The notes beneath the pieces are model-generated. The model saw nothing but the letters and a program-made list of their open reading frames with translations. It had not been told where the DNA came from and did not search any database. This document shows, piece after piece, positions 1 through 11,105 of a DNA stretch of 64,000 nucleotides. Positions within the stretch are counted from its first letter, which is position 1, and each line of letters opens with the position of its first letter. Position numbers and translations under genes: made by a program. Location: contig CM021312.1 of NCBI GenBank assembly GCA_010645155.1, positions 6,957,489 to 7,021,488 on the forward strand. Direction: 5' to 3'. The stretch comes from Tigriopus japonicus (lineage: Eukaryota > Arthropoda > Copepoda > Harpacticoida > Harpacticidae).

Positions 1-1726
1 CATTAAGGTTCTAGGCCCTTTACTTTCTCAAAAGTTGTCACCTTGTTCTCATATTTTGGAAAACTTTTTCAGCTTAGAGGGTACTTTTGCATTGTTTTGG
101 GAACGGCGAGCAGTTGCGAGCCAAATCAACTAGATGGCGTTGGATATGATTGTACTCTTTCTAATATAGAGCTCTAGGGGAAACTATGTCCTGAAAGGAT
201 ATAGTGTTGTATATTGAAATACTTCTTGTTAAAATATACCTAAATAAACACATATATAAATTAATGTTATCAACCACGTTGTTAAATAGATGAGAAGGAA
301 TAGGAAATAAAATATTGCAAACTTGTCTGTATTATGTGAAATAATAGATTGGCAGCAAAAAATCGCATGGTTAAAATCAACCAATCAGGAAGAAACAAGC
401 AAATATGACTACAATAACCTTCCCCTTAACAGGTACAACGGTTAGATAGTATATAATGCAACAAGAAAATAGGAGAATTTTATGTTCATAGTTAAACAGG
501 ATCGTTAAGAATGAGTTAACAACACCAAGAAATGAAAAGCAGCTTCTTTGCTTCATTCCCTCCTCTAGCCAACCAAGCGGTCACCTTGATTTTCCGTACG
601 GCATCCAGGGTCTAGATATCCATGCCTCATTGAACTAGCAAGCCTTGAAAGGTTGAGTGAATTATGTCAAGTATGATTTAACACAATCAAATCAAGCTTG
701 CCAAATTCAAAATGAACCAAAACAGTTTAAACCTATTTCAAGAACGTCAACATGAGCATTTTTAGAAATGAATTATGCAAGCTTAGTTTCACGTTTCTCA
801 AGTAATAAATCGGGTGACTACAAGCTCAAGAACTCCTACAACAATGGGGAATCGTTTATATTTGTAAAATAACATTACTGTAAGGGTTAGATGCAACAAT
901 ACTACATGTCATACCAAGTCCTTTTTCATACATATGTCATTTAAATGATGTTAATCGGAGTATTTCAAAAGTTTCTACACCTAATGCCAGTTTAGCAGAA
1001 TTGTAGGAAATTTCTACCTAGTGCTTCGGTTTAACCAAAAAAATAAATACCAATCTTACGTTGCTTTGATGAGTAAGCTGGGAAATATTAGTTTTATTTC
1101 ACACTCTGAAAACTAATAAGTCGCTTTCCCAAGGCACCAAAGTTAAAAACTCTCAATGTATCATATTTGTCAATGTTGCCAAAGGTAGTGGCAAATTTTC
1201 TCTTTCAATAAATGAATTATGCAATCTTAATTTCACGTTTCTCAAGTAATAAATCGGGTGACTACCAGCACAAGAACTCCTAGAAAACTAGGGAATCGTT
1301 TACATTTGTTTCATAACATTACGCTAAGGGTTAGATATAACAATACTCAATATTGTTAATACAATACTCGAGGTTTTGTTGTTTGAGGGGGATGGAAAGG
1401 CTAATAATGATTCAACCGCTGGGCTTACACTGAAAGATACTCAGATTATATTGACGAAAACAAATCACGATTTTGGCACCAAAATTAGCTATTTCAGCCT
1501 CAGCAGTACCTTCTTCATACCTTCTGAAGTAATTCAGGTCTTTTAAGGTGTGAATTTTCCAAGACCCGTTATCCTACTAATAGAAGCTCCCTACCGTATG
1601 ATTGGCTTATCTCTTCATATCTTATCTTAAATAAACTTTGACGAATCAGCCTCCAGTCGCAGTGCTTGTTTTCAAAATGAATGACTTCCTTACCGTTTGA
1701 ACTACACCCTTCCAAAGAAAGTGAAA
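1..1726. other. intergenic region 5' of the LRR receptor gene
   Basis: AT-rich sequence with no coding exon that I can support on either strand. It holds one long direct repeat, listed separately. The 5' UTR and promoter of the LRR gene should be in the last few hundred bases, but I see no clear TATA box. Confidence 0.6.
766..1347. repeat. pair of 138-bp direct repeats (766-903 and 1210-1347)
   Basis: The two copies are in the same orientation, offset by 444 bp, and align without gaps at roughly 85-90 % by eye. Both contain TTTCACGTTTCTCAAGTAAT and AATCGGGTGACTAC, and both end in CAATACT. The sequence between them does not repeat, so this is a spaced duplication or two ends of one element. 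No coding content. Confidence 0.75.
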
Positions 1727-4700
1727 ATGAGGCAAGTCTGGTTGCTTTTGAGCCTTTCCTTGGCTCTGTTCCTATCCAAAATAGAAGCTCTTGGGGACTC
1801 TTCGGTGTGCATATCAGACAACCAATTGGGTATCAAGTGTGAATGTGCATCAGGAGGAAGTGTTAATTGCCAACATTTGAGTATTCATAACCTTGATGAC
1901 CAATTCTTTGTACCGGATGATACCACTTTCTTGGATTTGTCCCGCAACGAGATCATCAGGGTGCCCAAAACTATTTTCTCCAATGTTCGCGGTTTGAAGG
2001 AGCTGTATCTAGGTCGCAATCTGATCAGTGAAATCAGTCCAAATGCTTGGTTAAATGGGGCCTTGGTCGAACTTGAAGTGCTCGATTTGAGTCATAATCG
2101 ACTCAGTCAATTAACCTCAACCACATTTCAAGGCTTGATGAACCTTCACACCCTGAATTTAGGGTACAACTACTTCACTATAATCCCGTCCTTTGTTTTC
2201 ATCCCTGTTACTAATTTGAAATATCTGGACATTTCTTTCAATCATGGAATAGGTGAGTGTTTCTGTTCATATTGAAAAAAGAAATGGAAAGATATTTTGA
2301 TAATCATATTATTTTCAGATGCCCTTGAACCTCATAGTTTGCAAAATGCCAAGCAGTTGACCAGTCTCAACTTGGCTAATTGCTCAATTCAGCATATTCC
2401 CGAAGGATTTTTCAATGATACACATAATCTTGAATCTTTGAGGCATAGTGAAATGAACAAGAAAGCCGTTTTCTCACTTTGAAATGAAAGGAAAAAGTTG
2501 TAAGATGTCTGGATTTGACTAAAAACCTGAAATATTTCGTGGGGTCCCTTATCAAGTTGATTCATTTGGACAAGAAGCACTGGAATCATGGAGTGGGAGG
2601 CTGTCACTGAGAATTATGATTTCCAGTAGAAATGAGTCAATAATGCTCTTCTGCAAATTGTTTATTGAGTTTTCCACTCTTCACATTTAGAGGTGTACAA
2701 CGAGTATTGGAAGTATATAATTACACAATGTGAAATGAGACCTTTCTTTTGTCGAGTAGACTACGTACTTCAATTTTCAGCTCGATCGAACGCCGGAGTC
2801 AAAAGTTATGCTCTCTCAAAGCTCAGTGCAAATCCTACCGAGAATGAATGAACTTGCCCTTTTGTGGTAATCGTTTAACCACAAAAGGGCGAGTTCATTC
2901 ATTCCTTGCTCTCTTCAGTACATAAGTTTGAGAAGGCATAACTTTTCACTCCGGCATTCGATTGGGTTGAAATCTAAAATACGTGTCATAGTCAATGCAA
3001 GCCAGGTCTCATTTGCAGAAGAACGCAAATGGTTTGATTCTAATGGAAATCATGATTCTCATTTCTAGCCTCCCACTCCATGATTTCCGTGCTTCTTGAT
3101 TTGGATCAAAGGATGCAAATTAAATATCGATAAACCCCAATGTAATAGGTTTTTCAAAATATGCAGTCGTGCAAAACATTCCTTAAAAAAATTTAGACAC
3201 TGGTAGAAAAGCCCAAAATTTAGTACAAAATTCAGCCATAAGCTATGTTTTTTGAAACTCTGCCTGAAGTACAATTCAATGAATCATGACCCATCAAAAA
3301 GGTTTCGATGAAAACTTTCTACCTTTTGAATATTGATTTTGATGATATGTCGAAACATCCAGCATGAGACCTGACCTGGAATTCTTCTAAGATTGTCATA
3401 AACAAAAGTCAATGTGTTTCTCAAGAGTGGAAGTAGCTTGTTCATTTCATTAAAATCCATATTATTAGTCTGGCCAACAATTCCTTTGAAGACCTTCCAA
3501 ACGCAGAGATCTCTGCGATCCGATCAACCTTGACCTTTCTTGATTTGAGCGGCCTTAAAGTTAAAACCATTCACAATCAAGCATTCTACGGTTTCCACGC
3601 TCTTCAAGTGCTCATTATGAATCAAATGCCTAATTTGGAGCAAGTTGAGCCTTTGGCTTTTGGTTCTCTAACAAGCTTGCAACGAATGGAACTGAAGGAT
3701 AACCCACGATTGTATTACATAGATCCACAAGCCTTTAGTCGAACCATTGACGGGAAGCTCAAAAATACGCCTAAAGAGGTAGTTTTGGAACCTCTCAAAG
3801 CTCAAGGGAACACTCATGTTGATCCCACTTCTTTCAGATTTCGCTGGCCAATAACAACCTCACTTTCATCTCGGAATCGATGTTTTATAAATGGGAAATC
3901 GAGGCTCTTAACCTGTCTGGGAACCCTTGGGAGTGTGATTGCCATTTGGAATGGATCAACCGACTACCTCATGTCATCAGTAATTTCGAATCATTAGTTT
4001 GTAATGGACCAGAGGAGTTAAAAAACCAATCCCTTATCATGATGAGTGTGATTGACAGACATTGCGAAGGTAAAAACGGAATCCACTTAATCACGGAGAT
4101 TGTCATTAGATAAAGCGAATGAAAGTCAGCATCTTTTTGTTCCAATGACCCAAACATGTTTTTGCTCCAAGTAGTATTACACCAAATTGTATGCGTCACA
4201 TCAAGAAGGGCTGAATTTCTGGAGTGGGAGGCTAACGATGAGAATCATGATTTCCTGTAGAATTAATTCAATTGCGTCCTTCTGCATACGAGACGGCTAG
4301 TTTTTTAGACGCAAAAGATCGAAGTCAAGATCGTACTTTAGTACTATAAGTTCGATCTTTCGTCTAAAAAACTAGCCTCTGGCTTGTATTCAATAAACTA
4401 CGTGCTTCAAATTTCAGCTCAATCGAAAGGGCAGAGTGAAAAGTTATGCCTTCTCAAACTTATGTATTGAGTGGAATAAATGAACTTGCCCTTTTGGGGT
4501 AAAGCAATTACCAGAATAGGGCTAGTTCATTCATTCTTGGTAGGATTTGCACAGAACTTTGAGTGAGCATAACTTTCGACTTCGACGTTTGATTGAGCTG
4601 AAAATTGAAATACGTATTCTTGTCAACATTGGCAAGATGCCAATTGCAGAAGGACATAATTGAATTGTTGCTACAACAAATCCTGATTTCTTTTGTTAGC

Positions 4701-6907
4701 CTCCCAGTCCAGAGAAATTTAGTGATTATTGGTCACATGTATTGTTTGAAGGGCTCGGTTTTTTAGTTGACATTTCTTGACAAAAAAATAAAATAAAATA
4801 TTTGGAAAATGCGAAAAAAAATTAAATAGTGTCAAAGTTGGATTTTAGAATACTGGATACTATTGAAAACAAATGTTGTTAAAGAAAGATGTTGACGCTG
4901 ACCGAAATTGACGCACATTCTGTCTGTGATATCCTATGATTTAAAATTAACACTCGTATTAAGGATAATATTCATAACTAAATTGGAATATGATTGCAAA
5001 AACGTTAAAAATATAATGGGTTTGCCTGTACTCAATTATTTTGCAACGTATCTAGTGCATCCGTTAACCGTTTTCAAAGGTAATTATTAGGGACGGGCAA
5101 ATGGTGTAAAAAGATTTTTGGTAACATAAACCCATTTTTCTGCACTTTTGCATTTTTTACCTTTATTTGCACTTTTTATTTACGTTTTTGGCCAAAATTG
5201 ACAAATTGTTCAAGAAAATGTAGTGGCTTTTGTAAGATTTTTTAATTTCAAGATCAAATTTTGAATTAGTCAAAAAAGCTTGCATTTGCAATCAACCATT
5301 CTTAGCACCTTGAAGAAATATGTGCATTTCAGACGCAAAACTCACACTTTATTCACCATCTTGGCTTTAACTATAACATCCTGTTTACTAGACTAAATAT
5401 TAGACAAAGGAATCTCATTGCATGCAACCAACAAATAGCAAACCTAAAGAAACTCATGTTATGGTAATGGAATGATCTATAAGCAATATAGATTGCAAAA
5501 TTAGGTTTGTTGCCTACAAAGATCGCTATTTCTAAAAAAGGCCGTTATAAACTTAAAATCATCAAGCTAAGGATACATCAATGTAGCAGTACACATTGTT
5601 TAATTGACTTGGAGATATTACTTTTAAGTTCCAAAAGTATTTGAGAACAGTTTTGATGTGATGAGACAATGAATGCCACATTTGAAATTGAGTTCTGGTA
5701 ATTAGGCCATGGGCCAAATATTGAAGTAATGTCGCTAAAAACTTGCTTAAAACACATTTATGACTATTTTCTTTGATGCAATTGTTAGGCACACGTGGGT
5801 ATTTTTCTGTTCAATTTTCAATGTCTATTTTTGATCAACTTGAAGGACGAAAACGGAGTGATGTAAAGCCATATAAAACAATTGCTAAGTATATTTCGAC
5901 AATATTTTAGGTACATACATCCACGAGACCACCTTAGGAATGAAAAATTCAGAAGACTGTTGACTTGAGTATTTTTAATGACTTTGCATCCTTTTTGCTA
6001 GTGACCTAATTAATAGAACTCGATTACTTGTGCGGCATTGTCTCTTCACCTCAAACTAGTCTCAAATGTCTTTAGAACTTGTAAATGACTTCTTCTGCTC
6101 AATTAGGAGCCGTGGGTACTCCATGAATAACGTTTTAAGTCCAAAAAGAAGTTATTTGCTCTTTTTTGGCATTTATTTGCACTTTTTTGACATTTATTTG
6201 CTCTTTTTTGACACTTATTTGCTCTTTTTTCGACATTTATTTGCTCTTTTTTGACATTCATTTGCACTTTCAACATTTTTCTGCACTTTGTTTTGTACTT
6301 TTGGGCTCATATTTTTGCAACTTTTGGTAACTAAAAGGGTAAGATTATTTGCACTTTCTGCCTGTCCCTCGTAATTATTGACAAAAGTTTTGAATTTACT
6401 CCTTGCAACCAGATTTTCATCAAAGAAACATTCCTGCTGACTAAAGCAAAGTTATTGGAAAAAAACTCTTCACAAGATGTCAGGAAATATTTTTAAAAGT
6501 TTAAAAAGAGCAAGCAAATTCGTAAAAAGATCTGGTGTACATCTAATATTTGAGAACTGAGAACTGAACTCCCTGTTTAGCATTATATCTCATTTTTAAC
6601 TTTTCTCTTTAGGAGACTCTGAGTTTGGTGTGTACTTCTCCATTATCATTGGAGCCTTTTTGGCAATGTTGCTTTTGGTTCTGGCGGGTGTCGTTTACAC
6701 CAAGTTATTCAGATCAGTTTTTCCAAGGTAAGAATTTAAATGTAGAAGAAAAATTACGTCTCATGAACCAACAAACATCTTTGAACTTTTTCTAGTTCTC
6801 CAGACCTTGAGGAAATCTATCAACGAGGACGATCTTTTCTGGCATACCGCAGATTGCCGCGCTCTCAATCAAGAGAACCCACGATTCCAAACGAAGACAT
6901 CTATTAA
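1727..6907 (+). CDS. single-pass leucine-rich-repeat transmembrane receptor, 472 aa, six exons
   Basis: Exons: 1727-2252, 2319-2442, 3469-3778, 3838-4069, 6613-6727, 6796-6907 (1419 bases including TAA). The ATG at 1727 is chosen because a hydrophobic signal peptide (about residues 1-22, VWLLLSLSLALFL) follows directly. A cysteine-rich N-cap (about 27-50) is followed by 11-12 extracellular LRRs of the LxxLxLxxNxF type and an LRR C-cap with NPWECDCHLEW and two later cysteines. Exon 5 codes for a membrane span (SIIIGAFLAMLLLVLAGVVY), then a short basic tail ending EDIY. Family knowledge: such proteins act in cell adhesion, axon guidance or innate recognition. The ligand cannot be told, and I assign no orthologue. 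Intron 2 has a GC rather than GT donor. Introns 2 and 4 carry transposable elements. Confidence 0.9.
2571..3099. mobile_element. fold-back (long inverted repeat) MITE, copy A
   Basis: About 529 bp in intron 2 of the LRR gene. The left end (CAAGAAGCAC... GGAGTGGGAGGCT) matches the complement of the right end (AGCCTCCCACTCC ... GTGCTTCTTG). The arms stay complementary to the centre, where ACTTGCCCTTTTGTGGT and its complement flank a short loop near 2870. There is no ORF. Copy B at 4211-4722 is related along its length. Target-site duplication not resolved. Confidence 0.8.
4211..4722. mobile_element. fold-back MITE, copy B, with a nested hairpin
   Basis: About 512 bp in intron 4 of the LRR gene. 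Its ends (CTGGAGTGGGAGGCTAAC ... TTAGCCTCCCAGTCCAG) and its centre (AATGAACTTGCCCTTTT and complement) match copy A. It differs by an extra perfect-looking hairpin at 4295-4377. No ORF. Confidence 0.8.
4295..4377. repeat. 83-bp hairpin nested in fold-back copy B
   Basis: Arms GGCTAGTTTTTTAGACG and CGTCTAAAAAACTAGCC, each extended by AAGATCGAA and its complement, enclose a loop of about 25 bases. It is absent at the matching point of copy A, so it looks like a later insertion into copy B. Confidence 0.75.
5088..6370. mobile_element. non-autonomous hAT-type DNA transposon, 1283 bp
   Basis: The terminal inverted repeats are TAGGGACGGGCA at the left and TGCCTGTCCCTC at the right (one internal mismatch, first base variable). 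A perfect 8-bp target-site duplication GTAATTAT lies at 5080-5087 and 6371-6378. An 8-bp duplication and short TIRs of this form are typical of the hAT superfamily. The interior is AT-rich, has no transposase-like ORF, and carries a short minisatellite. It sits in intron 4 of the LRR gene. Confidence 0.88.
6151..6270 (+). repeat. minisatellite, about 22-bp unit x 5, inside the hAT element
   Basis: The unit is close to TTATTTGCTCTTTTTTGACA and repeats about five times with small changes (GCT/GCA, GGCATT/GACATT/GACACT). Related TTTGCACTTTT words occur at both ends of the element, so the array probably grew from its own sub-terminal sequence. Confidence 0.75.
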
Positions 6908-6947
6908 GAAAAAAAGTCATCCAATGTCCTATTATTAATGCCTAATA

Positions 6948-6953
6948 TTTATT
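6948..6953 (-). promoter_or_regulatory. poly(A) signal of the SLC6 gene
   Basis: AATAAA on the minus strand, about 35 bases after the SLC6 stop codon. The 3' UTR is therefore very short, and it probably overlaps the 3' UTR of the convergent LRR gene. Confidence 0.55.
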
Positions 6954-6986
6954 TATACTTATAAAATGTCCCGATAACAAAGTTAT

Positions 6987-8939
6987 CTATTCATTATAAC
7001 TTGGATTGTCAAATCCTTTGTTTGACATATGTTTGGCTGGTCCCCATTTTGAGCTCGGTTGAAACAGGTTCTTGTAAGTTACGAGAGTGCTTGATTGCCT
7101 CATTTTAAGGCCTTCTAACACGCCCATGCCAATGGCAATCAGTATTGAGGTTATTGCAATCAACCAGCCCAGGGCTTGAATAACCGGAGGGAAAACGTAG
7201 CCTTGATATTCACAAGGCTTGAACATGATCCACGTGATGATTGTGATCAGGAGCAAAAGAAGTGGTGTGAAGACATACCAACTGATCTTCCAATAGTACC
7301 GCAGGATCTTTGGCACCTTTATGCCCATCTCACTCACATTGCTCATAAAGTTAGAGAAGCCATAAACATAGACGACCAGAACCACTTCAAAAAAGGCCAA
7401 AATGAGAAGTGACCATGAAGCCGAGAAGGTGTCAATGAGGGTAAACATGTAAACGCCTCCATTACAACACATGGGTAAGCCCAAGATAAACCCGACCAAG
7501 GCTGCCCCAAGAACCACCCAAGCTTTGTGTCTTCGTAATTCCGGCCATTGGTCCATGACAGCCGTGGTCAATGTTTCCGTCATGGTGAACTGAGTATCAA
7601 GACCCAGACTCAAAAGCATCAAAAAGAATAAAAAAGACCATACTGGGGGACAGGAAAACTTGGTAACGGCTTCAGGGTAGGCAACAAAGGCCAATCCTGG
7701 ACCTGATGCCATTACCTCACCCACGGCTTGTCCAGATTCATGTGCCATGAATCCAATGATAGAAAAAACGACCAATCCGGCAAAGATGGAAGTGCCAAAA
7801 TTGCAAAAGGCGATCAAAATGGCATCCCTGTGACAATTGTTGTTGAACTTGTTGTAGCTGGCCAGAGTGATGAGACCGCCAAAAGCTGGTCCCAAGGAGT
7901 AGAATATTTGTGTGGCGGCGTCTGACCAAACGTGAATGTTGAGCAGGCTTTCCAATTTTGGCTGGATGTAGAAATTAAGACCCTCAACTGCCCCCGGCAA
8001 CATTGCACCACGAATTAGAAGGCACAAGAGCACAAAGTACGGGAAGAGGGCCGTGAAGTACACCACTTTCCCTGATGATTGTACGCCCTTAATTAGACTC
8101 AAGCCTACAATGATCCAAGCAGCCAGGAGACAGAGCGCCAAATCCCATTTGATCCCACCATAATTGCTCCAGGTGGTGTCGTCGTCAAGGCCCAGAACAA
8201 TTTTAGAGTAGTAGTCCTCACTGGCCGTGGTTCGATTGTAAACCTGCAATTAATGAAATTAATTACCTATTCTATTCTTTTGTTACCAAAAAGAGTTGAA
8301 ACATACCTTTAATAATGGAATATTTTCGGATCCATTGGAGCACATGGTGAAATTAGACTCGTCCAATTCATCCGCCAAGTGGCTCAGATCATAAAATCGA
8401 CATATTTCAGACACGTCCGTGCAAGTATTGTTCCAATAAGAACTAAGGCCATCTCCGGCAGAGTTGCACTCATTCGCCTGCTCTGTCTGATAGCACGTGA
8501 TAGCGTTGTAAGATTGCCCACAATATGTCCATGGCAAAGTTGAGGTGAATCCGGCAAACATATAGTACAACGTCCATCCGATGATCATATTGTAGTAAAT
8601 GGCCACAAGCAAAGTCACGAACAACATTCCGTATCCCAAGCCTTTGAAGGCCGGCGCGAGTTTTCCGAAGATTCTAGTAGGTCCAAGGCCGCTATATTGG
8701 CCGATATTCAACTCTAAGAAGAACAATGGCAGACCAACTACGGTCAACATAAGTCCGTAGGCTACCAGAAAGGTTCCACCGCCATGTTTATAGCACAGGT
8801 ACGGAAATCGCCACACATTTCCCAGTCCCACTGCATAACCCATACAGGACAGGAAGAAGTCACACTGATTGTCCCATTTCCCGCGATCATCCTCATCCTC
8901 CAAAGACTCGAGATCGTTTTGTATTTTGTCTTTACCCAT
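6987..8939 (-). CDS. SLC6-family Na+/Cl--coupled amino-acid or neurotransmitter transporter, 629 aa
   Basis: Two exons: 8307-8939 (211 codons) and 6987-8243 (418 codons plus stop), joined in phase 0 over a 63-bp intron. The protein is full length for SLC6 (12 membrane spans). Seen: TM1 signature YAVGLGNVWRFPYL (about 37-50) with the unwound substrate/Na site; glycosylated EL2 (NNT, NFT, NGS, NRT); TM6 region SLGPAFGGLITLASYNKFNN; TM8 LSLGLDTQF with the Na2-site aspartate. The C-terminal tail ends FDNPSYNE, containing an NPxY motif. Family role: uptake of small solutes across the plasma membrane driven by sodium. It resembles the glycine/proline-type and insect amino-acid branches, but the substrate cannot be fixed by eye. 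Start: ATG at 8937-8939, followed by a charged cytoplasmic N-terminus. Confidence 0.95.
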
Positions 8940-9033
8940 GGTTTGTGGCACTTTTTCAAATTATTGATGGATTTTCGATGTGTCTTCATTGAAACTTTGT
9001 TTGAAAATGAAGTCATTTTGAAACTTGAGAGTC

Positions 9034-9041
9034 CTTATAAA
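9034..9041 (-). promoter_or_regulatory. possible TATA box for the SLC6 gene
   Basis: TTTATAAG on the minus strand, about 95 bases upstream of the ATG. The spacing would give a 5' UTR of roughly 65 bases. A single motif in AT-rich DNA is weak evidence. Confidence 0.3.
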
Positions 9042-9628
9042 CGATGGTAGAAAATCGGAAATGGATGTCTTTTTGTTATTTTTAGTGGTCTGAACTACTC
9101 GCACTCGTCTGGACGGGCTCGTAGAAAATCAAATTTTCAAAACGTTCTTTCAAAAGAACCCTCTTTCTTCTAAAAATCCAACCAAGTACCTGTAAATTCC
9201 CTACAATAACTCTAGAAGAAACGTGAATGACGTCATTTCTCTTATTTCGTTATAGGTGAAACCTGGAAAAAAACCTGGTTCAAAAAGCAATGTTTATTTG
9301 ACGCACACAAATGTACCTTGGAATACACTTGCTTCTGGAAGGTGCACGACCGTCCTCTCGCGCCAAATTCAGGTAGGCATGAGACAAATTGACACAGGTG
9401 AGGTTCAAAAAGACCGAGTTGTTATTCAACAACAACGTGTTCTTTTTCAACATGCTCTAATACGCCGTAAATCAGGCTTAGTGCGAACCGATGGGAATTT
9501 GTACCACGCTGTAAAGAGTAGGACAGGGTGAAGTAGAACATTTCCAGTGGTTAAAGTTTCAAAGTAGTACAAATGAAAGCTTTTCAAAACGAAAATTGAG
9601 CTTAAATTTATTGCAGGTCAGTTATCAG

Positions 9629-10166
9629 TAGGGCCCGGAAAAATATTTGCAAAAAAGTGACAAAATATCCAATATATATTTTCTTCAAAAGGCCAAAACA
9701 TTTGGAAAAAAGCCGGATATTGAAGAAATATTTTTTTTGACAAGGCTATTATTTAGTATTTTTGTCTTTGTGCGCCCATTTTCCAAATTTGTTTCTGGTG
9801 AATTTGATATATTTTGCCGTTTTTGGAGGCCTCCTTGAATGTAATTGATTCAAAAATACAGTTTTCAGTTTTCCTCAATAAATGGCGCAATTTTTTTTTC
9901 GTGTATGACATTAGTTTTGGTTTTGAATGTCAAATTTCAGGACAAATGCGATTTTGTAGCGGTTTTTGTATTTTGGGTTCATTTTGGGTAAGCATTTGTC
10001 GTTCATTTATTTCCTCAATTTTGTCTGAAATATTTTTTTTGACTCAAATATTCGAGAAAATATGTATTTTTCCCTTGAAAAAGCCAAAATATTTGAAAAA
10101 TCGAGGAAAAACGGAGAAATATTTTTAAAATATTTTATATTTTAAAAAAATCATATCCGGGCCCTA
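9629..10166. mobile_element. non-autonomous hAT-type MITE, 538 bp
   Basis: Perfect 11-bp terminal inverted repeats, TAGGGCCCGGA and TCCGGGCCCTA, are flanked by a perfect 8-bp target-site duplication GTTATCAG (9621-9628 and 10167-10174). The interior is rich in AAATATTT words and has no transposase. The TIR starts TAGGG like the 1283-bp element, but the rest differs, so it is probably a different hAT family. The intact duplication suggests a fairly recent insertion. Confidence 0.9.
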
Positions 10167-10979
10167 GTTATCAGTTATCATCTTGTTCACTTGTCAGATG
10201 TCATTTTGGTCAATTCCAATTTCATGGTTATTTCTATTAATACTGTTTGTATTGAGCTTAGCAACAACACTTCGTTTTCAAAACAATGATCAAATATCCG
10301 AAGGTGCGTAAGAAAGAAATCCTAAAGATTTTTTGACGGTTTGTTACCACTCATATCTCTTGAATGGTCTTATCGTCCTTTGAGTCTAGGACAGTTGGCA
10401 GATATGAGATTTTCCCACTTGGCTCTCTCCCACTATCTTCCGATTTACCATAACTCTCATCTTCCCTAAAAAAAGCTCGGCTGCTTCTTCGTTTTCCGAA
10501 CCTCGGTGGTCTTAAGATCCAAAGGCGAAAGGGCGGATATTGCCCCAAGTACTTGAGAGCTTGATTAAGCAATCTTAATCGACTTCTAGCTCATCACAAA
10601 CCTATCCCAAATGATATTGCATTCTCAAAGTCAGGCCAAGTTCTTCTAATCAAGAAACACATCTCTACCCTTTTTGGTGCTGACCCCATACATCCTCCAC
10701 AGAAAGGGCCATAAAGGGTTGTTAGAGCTTAAATGGCCAATAAATTATGAGTGATGGGGCATATCATGTTCAACTATAATTGCAAAACATAACCATCGTC
10801 TTGTGTTCTTAAATTCTTGTGTTAGGTAAATTACCTATGCAACATTCGATTATGGGAAACTTCTTTGAACTGATAGGTTGCATGTTAACTGAAATAGGCC
10901 AAGTACTTCTAAACAAGCCAGATTAATGGTTCTCAAATTAAAATGCTACACAGTTGTGCTGCGAGTTTACTTCAGGGCC

Positions 10980-11105
10980 TTAAAACTGACTTGACAATAG
11001 GTCACATGTTAAATGCACTAATTCAAAATCGAGTTCGAATTTACTGAAATCAAGTTAAATCAATTATCCTGAGGTATACTCTTCGATCGTCAGGTGTTTA
11101 AAACT
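10980..11105. repeat. diverged dispersed repeat (partner near 25640-25740)
   Basis: Both places share, in the same order, CATGTTAA.TGCACTAA, a CGA..T.ACTGAAATCA-like stretch, ATCCT..G.GTATACTC and a following CGATCG/CATCG block. Identity is too low to call a family by eye. Confidence 0.35.
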
